From positions 6,132 through 45,086 of the forward strand of contig JAMCWS010000349.1 of assembly GCA_023480605.1 (NCBI GenBank): a stretch of 38,955 nucleotides of DNA. The letters run 5' to 3'. Every line of letters begins with the position of its first letter. The first letter of the stretch is position 1. The notes beneath the pieces are model-generated. The model saw nothing but the letters and a program-made list of their open reading frames with translations, did no database searches and had not been told where the DNA came from. Position numbers and translations under genes: made by a program. The stretch comes from a bacterium. GTDB taxonomy: Bacteria; Sumerlaeota; Sumerlaeia; MVZB01. This document shows, one piece after another, positions 27,501 through 33,538 of the stretch.

Positions 27501-27602
27501 CGTCGCCCCGGCGTCGTCTTCGCCCGCGCCGCGGCCATCGGCGAGATCGACCCCCTCGCCGATCTCGACAGCCGGCTGCTGGTAGGCTTGCCGGCGAAAT
27601 AA
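24510..27602 (+). CDS. Single-chain, reduced beta/beta' two-barrel DNA-directed RNA polymerase
   Basis: The 1030-residue protein carries RpoB then RpoC signatures in native order. Beta half: DEGIFMIDGTKRVVV (72-86), LDVTNWLATQTHLRR (164-178), CPFETPEGPNIG (197-208), PFVEHDDANRLLMG (243-256), DTYEDGLLISE (301-311), GDKLSNRHGQKGVIS (326-340, both catalytic-centre lysines) and GQEQGELEYYALREAGA (462-478). A proline linker follows at 508-517. Beta' half: a clamp-helix-like segment (574-617), SGRSVI (635-640), VVVNRQPSF (696-704), LNADFDGDP (732-740, the Mg-binding aspartates), KSGARGNLQQL (909-919), a bridge-helix-like EGLRPEDAFARVFGARLG (945-962) and a C-terminal AAAIGEIDPL...RLLVGLPA. Cellular beta plus beta' total about 2700 residues. 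No zinc cysteines and no trigger-loop motif are seen. Start is the ATG overlapping the sigma stop, with GGAGAAGGGGG upstream. Confidence 0.93.
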   Translation: MNMAPDLSTPWHRASYEAFLHERLPQLLGERLPLASYRVEYMSDRSCRIVLSLAMQTGDVPLDFAGLPQPDDEGIFMIDGTKRVVVPLASSEDLSAAEVRCVGEQLYSFIEARLGQVGADMPADPSLLRALVPLDKWFAEFFLMGLIYEDASEPKVIHPTSQALDVTNWLATQTHLRRILIENPHSVIHPGQMGRACPFETPEGPNIGRVLSLACGATIRNGKIIVVDDAPAAALGLTASMVPFVEHDDANRLLMGVNMMRQWQVPLEPEPALVQTGKEPSAAGFWCGVNLLTAFVSWGGDTYEDGLLISESCTRRFRFEHPVEPGDKLSNRHGQKGVISRIAPDDEMPHLADGTPVELVCNFIGLHSRMIFGQVCEALAGRIARAEGTPVVAPPFHAPNVDELRERLRRAGLPASGMEILTIGKDGPPLQRPSTIGWIYWGRTVHDVRTKLHTFVSTPGEGQEQGELEYYALREAGAFENVAESFNTRSARRSDAATLAARLAAGPVEQAPPPPPWFADLMSRLAAASIKATLDEEKLHFKMAAPSEPALTLARPLPHPWLAEIEVAAVGVRENDPFYHALAQANARAERALASGAPEVLTHQTLHQLRKRLTDYFDGLVPHEIMLPSERNLFSGRSVIIPGGDLTFEQVGLPEGMAWELFGPILAREMGDSQEIANRTPRVAAALDKLMARSWVVVNRQPSFWAASLLAFHPVRVPGRAIRLHPLACPLLNADFDGDPVAVFLPITEAAQREAGERLSVVGQLRRDPERLLPWLCPTQDALWGLAALSFDAARRDEIRRLTGADLIGAEGFVTRASLIEGLRAIHEAEGPQRALQVSEALMRLGMRIAKESGASFSPFFGESVSRPPLPAIDRREEWLDTCADLTERIASRVDYDAADLGPQLLAVKSGARGNLQQLVSLPGTPGVVIDGAGGFVPVHRGFAEGLRPEDAFARVFGARLGLARVLLEPASLWHAYAVEHPGPSKGFNVLARAMRARRPGVVFARAAAIGEIDPLADLDSRLLVGLPAK

Positions 27603-27607
27603 CGCGC

Positions 27608-27634
27608 AACCGGCCGCTTGATTTCCGGTTTAAA
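27608..27634 (+). terminator. Weak hairpin after the polymerase gene
   Basis: AACCGG (27608-27613) pairs with CCGGTT (27625-27630) around an 11-base loop, followed by only a few T and A residues. It starts 6 bases after the TAA of the polymerase gene. The stem is short and the U tract poor, so termination may be incomplete. Confidence 0.3.
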
Positions 27635-27719
27635 AGTCGCCTCCATCTTTACTTATAATCATAGGCGATGACGATGCTGAACGCGTCACGCCGCTATCCA
27701 TCGCTGAAAGGAGGGCCCA

Positions 27720-27785
27720 ATGATGGTCAACGTAACGATTGACATTGCCCAATTCCGGAGTGAAGCCAGGTGGAGCCGGGCCTAG
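27720..27785 (+). CDS. Possible 21-residue peptide or start of a lost gene
   Basis: A strong AAGGAGG lies 6 bases ahead of ATG-ATG at 27720, opening a frame MMVNVTIDIAQFRSEARW that stops at TAG 27783-27785. It may be a small protein, a leader peptide, or the 5' stub of a deleted gene. The rest of the 495-base gap (27603-28097) holds short frames with no ribosome site and nothing I recognise. Confidence 0.25.
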   Translation: MMVNVTIDIAQFRSEARWSRA

Positions 27786-28097
27786 GGCGGTCGCTTCAGC
27801 AAAAGACCTGTCGCAAGCCAAAGCCGGACGGTGGCGCGCCGCGCCATTTGTTTGTGGCGGCTTGCGAAGCGCGAGCTTTGTCCGACCGCGGCATTCCCCA
27901 TGCCGTGGCGGTCAATGCTGTCTTTTCTGATCCCGCCTTTTGTCCGCTCCCGCTGTCTTTTCACAGCATCGCCTGAGCTTCGCTCTATGGGAAACGGCCC
28001 GGCCGGGGTGCGCATGGGGGAAGCCTTGTCTTCCGCCGTCGCGCCCCGGCCGGTTTGCCTGCTCAGTTGCTTTTGAAAAGACAGGAATACCCGATCG

Positions 28098-28724
28098 ATG
28101 ACGCCTGACCAGAACGGATGGGAGTTGGACGACTTTTTGCCCGCATATACGGACTTGGCCGAGCGATTCAGCCATGACGAAAACGTGCGCGCCCTCCTGA
28201 ACGAGGTGGCGCTCGAGTTGCTCGCCGCGCTGGCGCGCAACGGAAACGAGCCGGGCAGACGACAAACGCGCCGTTATTATCTCTGGCTGCTTGCCTGCAA
28301 AGGATTCACTTTTCGTGGCGCCTACTGGCGCGATGTGGATCTCGGGCAGCACCAGTGTGGCGGCAAGCGTGTGATCTGTCTGCCGTTGGATGATTTCGTG
28401 CCGCACGCCGAAGAAGACTTCAGCTTCGATCCGCGCGGACCCATCATCCACGGCATCCTCCTGCGCCAAGCCTTCGGAATCCTCAACGAACACGAGCAGG
28501 ATCTCCTGACCAGCCGCATCATCGAAGGCCAGACGCTTCAGTAAATCGCCGACCGGCTCAACATCACCCCGCAAGGCGTCAAGAAACGCCTCGATCGACT
28601 CTATGCGCGGATGCGGCGTTACCTGAAGCCGTCAGGTTCGCAATTGAAAAACTACTCCCACTCTCATGTGATAAAAACGAGAAATGGAGAACGCGCCTGT
28701 GAAAAGCACGGTGAATCTACTTGA
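28098..28724 (+). pseudogene. Sigma-region-4-like protein interrupted by an in-frame TAA
   Basis: The frame from ATG 28098 runs 148 codons and stops at TAA 28542-28544. Across that stop it continues for 59 more codons in the same frame to a TGA at 28722-28724. Just before the stop the protein reads FGILNEHEQDLLTSRIIEGQTLQ, and just after IADRLNITPQGVKKRL then DRLYARMRRYL. Together these form a sigma-70 region 4 helix-turn-helix with one residue, normally Glu, replaced by the stop. The first 110 residues do not show a clear region 2. One base change (GAA to TAA) accounts for the lesion. The gene could be a recent pseudogene, a sequencing error, or a truncated product lacking DNA-binding helices. 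Confidence 0.68.
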
Positions 28725-28730
28725 GATCTA

Positions 28731-29442
28731 TTGGAAAACAAGCAGTATTCGCCCGTCACGAACACGCTCTCAGCATTTCGCCTGTTCGAGATCGGGAATT
28801 ATCTGGAACTGAAGACGGGCCAGACGGTGATCGATTGTGGATGCGGCCACGGCTAAGCGTTTTGCCTCTGGGCGTAGTACTTCGGTACGTCGGGAGTTGG
28901 CGTTGATCACTCGGCGGGCGCAATCGCCAATGCCACCGCACTGGCCGAACGTGACGGCCTGAGCGACAAGTTGCAATTCGTGCACGCAAACGTGCGAGAG
29001 TACGAGATGGGGAAGAGCCGCTATAGTGTGGCGTCCTGCCTGGGTGCGACAATGTGCTTCGGAGGTCTCGAGCCGACCCTGCGTGAGTTGAAGAAGATAA
29101 TCACGCCCGGCGGCCAGATCGTCATCGGCGAGGCCATATACACAACCCACAAGGTCCCGGATGAGCTAAGGGATTATGAAGGCAATTGCCCCGACCGAGA
29201 TGAAGCTCTGCAACATGGTCAGAGCCGCGGGTTGTGAAGTGGGGTATTACTCTCGATCGTCGCGGGACGAATGGGAACGATACATATTCAACAGCAACCA
29301 GACCAGAAAAGAATTTTTGAATATGCCATACGGCCCGGAGCGTGAAGAGAAAAGACTGAAGGAGCAACGGTGGCAGAACATGTATCTGAGCTATCGACAG
29401 GATTGGCAGGCAATGGCCTTCATGACAATTCATCCGACGTAA
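28731..29442 (+). pseudogene. Class I SAM-dependent methyltransferase, multiply broken
   Basis: The main frame reads LFEIGNYLELKTGQTVIDCGCGHG, which is the SAM-binding D-x-G-x-G motif I. A TAA follows at 28854-28856, then AFCLWA and a TAG at 28875-28877. It goes on as YFGTSGVGVDHSAGAIANA (motif II), KLQFVHANVREY (motif III), ITPGGQIVIGEAIY and PDELRDYEG. A frameshift near 29176-29200 moves the remainder to another frame: AIAPTEMKLCNMVRAAGCEVGYY through to FMTIHPT and TAA at 29440-29442. Both stops sit where GEAFC and AEYFG would be expected. A coding start is not clear; TTG at 28731 is the first candidate. It should be inactive. Confidence 0.8.
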
Positions 29443-29489
29443 TTCATGAGGGAATGAGTGTCTGTCCCCGAAATCCCCGAAATCCCCGG

Positions 29490-29685
29490 TCGACTCCGCT
29501 TCGATCCGCCAGCCGTCCAGGCGTTCGAAATCCACCAGGGGCGGGTGGTCGTCGGCCTTCCGCCCTGCCCAGTCCAGTTCGTAGGGCCTCGCGCTGGCGA
29601 CCGTCGGCCTCTGACCGAAACCCGGCGCCGGCCACGTCAGGCCCAGGATCCCGGCCGCCGCGAGACACAATATACGTTGCATCAT
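29490..29685 (-). pseudogene. 5' stub of a secreted protein gene
   Basis: Two consecutive ATGs (29685, 29682) follow GGGGGAGGAG. They start a signal peptide (MQRILCLAAAGILGLTWPAPGFG) and then RPYELDWAGRKADDHPPLVDFE and LDGWRIEAE, which resembles the mature N-terminus of large secreted PVC proteins that I cannot name further. Family-like sequence stops near 29490 at a GGGGATTTCGGGGATTTCGGGGA tandem. Beyond it the frame is only the antisense of the methyltransferase remnant. A deletion or rearrangement removed the rest of the gene. Confidence 0.5.
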
Positions 29686-29747
29686 TGCGCTCCTCCCCCG
29701 CTTGGCCTTCGAGTTCCGAGCGGCGTTGCGCGCCCGGCCATCGCGAG

Positions 29748-30215
29748 TCATCGGGCGTGCCTGATCAACCAGACTTCGGCGACCCCGCAGTGGGCTTCGC
29801 CCTCGGCGGCGCGCCACTCCAGCACCAGTCGGCCCCCGGCCGTGACCTCGCGCGGAATCGCTGATTCTTGAATCGGAAGATTGAGCGATTGGATGCGGTC
29901 GCTCACCAAAAACCGATCATTGGCGACCAGGCGCATTCGGCCGGGCCTACCGGCGGCGATCTCGGCCGTATACGCCGCCCGAACCGAATAGGCCGCGTGG
30001 GGATCGAGGTTGCCGTAAGCGATGCGCAGCGGGCTAATTCCAGTTCGCTTCGCGATCTCTTCGAGCAGGACCGTCGCCGCTTTCTCATCGACGCGCCCGG
30101 GTTGCGCCGGCGTGACGAGAACCGGAGCGGAAAAGTCGAGCAGGCGCGGAACGGCGCTCTCGGCCGCCTCGGGTCGCCCACCCGCGCCTCGCCGCTTCCC
30201 CCCATGCCGTGACAC
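29748..30215 (-). CDS. Hypothetical protein, possibly the C-terminal part of a secreted beta-sandwich protein
   Basis: The 155-residue frame is unrecognised. After a basic, glycine-rich start that lacks a clear ribosome site, it contains AATVLLEEIAKRTGI, a beta-rich stretch (MRLVANDRFLVSDRIQSLNL) and a final VLEWRAAEG...AEVWLIR strand. That ending is typical of the last strand of immunoglobulin- or jelly-roll-like modules. It ends 62 bases before the signal peptide of the stub at 29685, in the same direction, so the two may have been an operon. No signal peptide is visible, so the 5' end may be lost. Confidence 0.45.
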   Translation of the reverse strand: MSRHGGKRRGAGGRPEAAESAVPRLLDFSAPVLVTPAQPGRVDEKAATVLLEEIAKRTGISPLRIAYGNLDPHAAYSVRAAYTAEIAAGRPGRMRLVANDRFLVSDRIQSLNLPIQESAIPREVTAGGRLVLEWRAAEGEAHCGVAEVWLIRHAR

Positions 30216-30349
30216 ATCTTGAAAAGCAGCCGTTCGCGCCAGGGCGCCAAGCCACCTGGAGCCGGAAACAGGATGGCTGCGTCAATTAAGCCCGGCGATG
30301 GCACATTCGGCGGCGAAGGGCCAATAATCCATCAGTCGTGCAGGAGCGC

Positions 30350-32368
30350 TCATTCGTAATCCAGCCATTCGCGCGAAGCGCTCTGCGTCGTCAGGTAGAC
30401 GGGCGTATTGAGAACGAGCGAGACGACCCGGCGGCGGACGACGTTCGGGCCGGCCGTATAGCCGAACGTGTAAGTGATCGAGCCATCGGGGACGAGGGTC
30501 GCGTAGATCGCCCCGGCGGGCAGCACGGCGAGTGGTGAAATACCGCCGTCGCCGCCGAATTCAACGCGGCGCGTGAACCCGCCAAGCTGGAGAGGCTGCG
30601 CGTAATCGCGATCGCCGACGCCAAGGGTCGGCAAGGCCAGGTCGCCGCCCGATATGTTGATGTAAAATAACACGCTGAAACCCGGGTAAGTATCGGACAA
30701 TCCCGCCGGGCCGACGCTGCGGCGCACCAGCGCGACCGTTGCCCCGCTTGGGGCGGTGCTGGTGATGGCGGCGAACTCGGGCGAGGCCGCCGTGTAACCA
30801 TCGAGCAGACCGAAGGCCTCCGGTCCGCCCGCGAGTGCCACGATGTAGGGCGTTTCTCCGCCGTCGGCCAGGAAGGGATTGCGAATGCGGCTGCCATAGA
30901 CTGGGGTCATCGTCACGCCGGTCGTTGAGCCGTCATATGACTGGACGGTGCTTGAGCCGAAAAGAAACCGGCCGATGCCGCCATTCGGCGTCCCGCCAGA
31001 GACGTCGATCCCGCAGCCGGCGCTGGTGATCGTGGTGGCGGCCAGTTTGATGGCGCCCCCGCCGCCGCCCCCGCCGCCGCCGCCACCACCGCCTTTGCCG
31101 CCCGCCGCGCCGTCGCCGCCATTGCCGCCGGCCCCGCCGTGACCGCCGGACCCGCTGGAGCCGTCTCCGGGTTTGCCGGAGGCGCCGACGGTGCCTGGCG
31201 CCCCCGCGATTCCCATAGAGCCGTCTTTGCCCGGCTCGCCCGATTCTCCGGCGTCGCCCCTGGCAAGAAGGTGCGCCGCCACGGTCATGCGGCCGCAAAC
31301 GATAATTTCAAGCGCCCCGCCACCGGCGCCGCCGGCGCCGGCGATCCCGCCGATGCCGCCGTCGCCTCCCAGATCGCCGTTGCCGCCGTCACCCCCGGCG
31401 CCCCCGGCGCCCCCGGCGCCCGTAAAGCCACTGCCGCCCCCGCCGCCACCCCCGCCGCCGCCGGCGCCGTTGCCGCCATAACCCCCGCCACCCCCGCCGC
31501 CGCCGCCCGAACCGCCGCTGCCGCCGCCACCGCCGGAGATCGTATCGCCGGTGCCGGTGTTGATGCCCGGAGTACCCTGCTGACCATTTGTCCCGCCTTT
31601 GCCGGGCGAGCCGTTCTGACCATCACCCCCTTTGCCGCCGCTGCCGCCATTGGTTCCGGCGAAGAAGACATACGCGCCGCCGCCGCCGCCACTGCCGCCC
31701 TGGCCATGTACGCCGGAGTCTCCCGCCGCGCCGCCGGCGGGTCGACTCACGAGGGACGAACCGCCACTCCCGGGGGAATTGACGCCGTCCTGTCCCGGAT
31801 CACCGAGGAAACCATCGACGCCATCACCGGCCGCGATTTGCGCCTCTGCCGTCGCCAACGCGCCTATCTGGCCGGATGTGCCGTTGGCGGCGGTAACGCC
31901 GTGGCCACCGGCGCCCCCGATTGAGATGTCTACGGTGTAAATATAGCCGCCGAATCCTATTGAGCCGTACTGGCCATGGATTCCCCCGGCGCCGCCGCCG
32001 GGACCGGGAATGGGCCCGTTGGCCGAAGCGTCGAAAACGACGCCGGCCGGGATGGTGGCTTGGCCCCCGACAAAGAGCGACACGGGACGCGAACCCATGA
32101 GCGTTACGGTGTCGGTGGCCGCCAGCGATAAGTCTCCGGCGATGTAAAAGCGGGCGATATTGTCTTCGACGCGCGCCTTGAACGGCACGCCGTTGAACGT
32201 CGCCGGATTGCTGTCGGTATCGCCCGTAATCGTCAGGTCGGTTGAGTTGATGACGATATCGGCGCCCGCGACTCGGGAAGGCGCACCGAACCCGGCGATG
32301 GTTGCGAGGGCGACCAAACCCCAGCGCAGCGGGATCGTGCATTGGACAAGGTTGGTTCTGTTGATCAT
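30350..32368 (-). CDS. Large secreted glycine-rich repeat protein
   Basis: The 672-residue product has a signal peptide (about residues 12-36, LVALATIAGFGAPSRVAGA) and an N-terminal beta region. Residues from about 120 to 460 form a low-complexity domain of GG and GGxG runs with irregular G-x-y triplets, interrupted once near 345-375 by ALEIIVCGRMTVAAHLLA. A C-terminal beta-rich domain (about 460-672) follows. A GGGGGAACC ribosome site precedes the ATG at 32368. Such glycine-rich stretches occur in surface, matrix and PE-PGRS-like proteins. A cell-surface or extracellular structural role is likely, but no enzymatic motif is present. The glycine codons make the + strand extremely rich in CCG/GCC. 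Confidence 0.8.
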   Translation of the reverse strand: MINRTNLVQCTIPLRWGLVALATIAGFGAPSRVAGADIVINSTDLTITGDTDSNPATFNGVPFKARVEDNIARFYIAGDLSLAATDTVTLMGSRPVSLFVGGQATIPAGVVFDASANGPIPGPGGGAGGIHGQYGSIGFGGYIYTVDISIGGAGGHGVTAANGTSGQIGALATAEAQIAAGDGVDGFLGDPGQDGVNSPGSGGSSLVSRPAGGAAGDSGVHGQGGSGGGGGAYVFFAGTNGGSGGKGGDGQNGSPGKGGTNGQQGTPGINTGTGDTISGGGGGSGGSGGGGGGGGGYGGNGAGGGGGGGGGGSGFTGAGGAGGAGGDGGNGDLGGDGGIGGIAGAGGAGGGALEIIVCGRMTVAAHLLARGDAGESGEPGKDGSMGIAGAPGTVGASGKPGDGSSGSGGHGGAGGNGGDGAAGGKGGGGGGGGGGGGGAIKLAATTITSAGCGIDVSGGTPNGGIGRFLFGSSTVQSYDGSTTGVTMTPVYGSRIRNPFLADGGETPYIVALAGGPEAFGLLDGYTAASPEFAAITSTAPSGATVALVRRSVGPAGLSDTYPGFSVLFYINISGGDLALPTLGVGDRDYAQPLQLGGFTRRVEFGGDGGISPLAVLPAGAIYATLVPDGSITYTFGYTAGPNVVRRRVVSLVLNTPVYLTTQSASREWLDYE

Positions 32369-32861
32369 CGATCGGTTCCCCCAATCGTGGTGTGTTGGCG
32401 CAAGTCATTTTCGGTAAGGCTTGAACGCCACAACGCAATTCGTGCACGGGAGACGACAATCCCGCGCGTCTCGCGTGAACTCTCATCCGAAATACCCATT
32501 ACCCCCGCTTCGTTGGGACAAGACGGCGAAAATGCGTTTTCAGACTCGTATTACCTGGGCAACTTAATAAACCATATTTTGATGTTATCATGAGATTCGG
32601 GTAAGTCACGACGAAAATGCAGGTGTCCACCGGCCGCGACGCGGGCATGGAGCCGCGGTTCGCCTTCTACCCGCAAGGCGCTGTCGATCTCCCGGGATTG
32701 TGGATCTGGCGCACCGGCGACAGGCTGCCGCCGCAGATGATCGCGAACGCGACCCAGCTTTTGATGCCTCGCATCGCGTCTTCCTCCATCTCGTGCCAAA
32801 TGACGACTCGGCGGCGCCCTGCCGGCGAATAATCCGAACCAAGGATGCGGTTCGATCTATT
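32369..32861. other. Promoter region of the glycine-rich gene and unassigned spacer
   Basis: The first 200 bases are relatively AT-rich and probably hold the minus-strand promoter of the glycine-rich gene. The remainder includes the short frame at 32667-32774. No RNA gene or repeat is evident. Confidence 0.35.
32667..32774 (-). CDS. Short frame with strong ribosome site and signal-like sequence
   Basis: GGAGG lies 8 bases before an ATG at 32774. The 35-residue frame begins MRGIKSWVAFAIICGGSLSP, which looks like a signal peptide or lipoprotein leader, then stops at TAG 32667-32669. Sequence after the leader has no pattern. It is probably the 5' stub of a deleted secreted-protein gene rather than a working peptide. 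Confidence 0.3.
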   Translation of the reverse strand: MRGIKSWVAFAIICGGSLSPVRQIHNPGRSTAPCG

Positions 32862-33083
32862 TCAGGTGGCGGTTGGGGCGCGCGCCGGCTTGGCGTTTTC
32901 GCCCAGGGCTTCCTTCATGGCGGCCAGATCGCGACTCATGGACTGATAGAAGGCGTTAAAGTCGGAACTGTTGATGAGAATGTGGACGCCCTCGTGCGCC
33001 CAGCGGATCTGCGGCTCGATGCCGTCCGAGAAATGATTCCCCACGCCCAGACCCGCCCCTCGGCCCTTGCGCACGACCGTCCG
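32862..33083 (-). pseudogene. C-terminal remnant of an HpcH/HpaI-type aldolase
   Basis: The last 73 residues of a minus-strand frame read VVRKGRGAGLGVGNHFSDGIEPQ, then RWAHEGVHILINSSDFNAFY and a final helix. This corresponds to the C-terminal strands and helix of HpcH/HpaI (2-keto-3-deoxy sugar acid) aldolases: the x-G-x-G strand, then the G-x-x-F/I-x-x-x-S-S-D segment. The metal- and substrate-binding N-terminal two thirds are missing. Upstream in the same frame (33084-33509) the sequence is AT-rich with a hydrophobic stretch that does not belong to this fold, so the 5' part was replaced. Confidence 0.55.
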
Positions 33084-33538
33084 GACCATCTTCCTTGATA
33101 TCGGACATGCGGCCCCCAACACGGAGGAGATTCCTGGGAATGTGAGGTTCTGCCAGGGATCGACGGTCGCTCGCATGAGCCAGATCCATGCCAAAACGGC
33201 AAGTAAAACTGAGGAAGCAGAAAGAAGTGCATAAAAATGATGAATCACCGGATCTCTTATGATATGAATAACGTCACAAGCCGGCTTTACATATGTTGCC
33301 ACGGCCGACTCGGCGTACACAAAGGGCGTGGAGAGAATCTCACGAGTGGCAGCCATATAGCAATCCAGATCATATAATGTTATCAGGATTGAACATACTA
33401 TCGAATTATCATCTTGCCATCGCGATATAATCCGGACCGTTTCGGCCGTCTTCCTAGGCTTGGGGCGCACCCCGGAATGCAACCCATGGGTCGATTGGCG
33501 GCATATCATCTAGACTCCGGGCCGAAGGATATATCTTC
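33084..33538 (+). promoter_or_regulatory. AT-rich upstream region of the redox/signalling operon
   Basis: This 455-base stretch contains no convincing gene. It is clearly less GC-rich than its flanks and has two TATAAT strings on the plus strand (33373-33378 and 33426-33431), upstream of the cytochrome b-like gene at 33539. Neither has a good -35 at 16-18 bases. GAAGGA before the ATG is the ribosome site. A short minus-strand frame with a hydrophobic helix lies in the same DNA but has no recognised relatives. Confidence 0.35.

Noticed and set aside
24510..27602. The polymerase frame could be an assembly chimera of housekeeping rpoB and rpoC
   Set aside because: The motifs are in native order in one uninterrupted frame but with many internal deletions and divergent spelling (for example NRQPSF for NRAPT). 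A chimera of normal genes would keep normal spelling around each junction.
23602..28877. Genetic-code change with TAA/TAG read as Glu
   Set aside because: Intact genes end with TAG (5027-5029, 11008-11010) and TAA (27600-27602) at sensible protein ends, and frameshifts accompany the nonsense codons.
31060..31560. CRISPR array or tandem repeat in the CCG-rich tract
   Set aside because: There is no regular repeat-spacer length; the pattern follows glycine codons of a coding frame.
30948..31940. Proline/alanine-rich plus-strand frames
   Set aside because: They are the complement of the glycine codons of the secreted protein and have no ribosome site or conserved pattern.
33250..33509. Small membrane protein on the minus strand before the aldolase remnant
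   Set aside because: It has a hydrophobic stretch but no ribosome site, no homologous pattern, and the frame ends inside the aldolase remnant.
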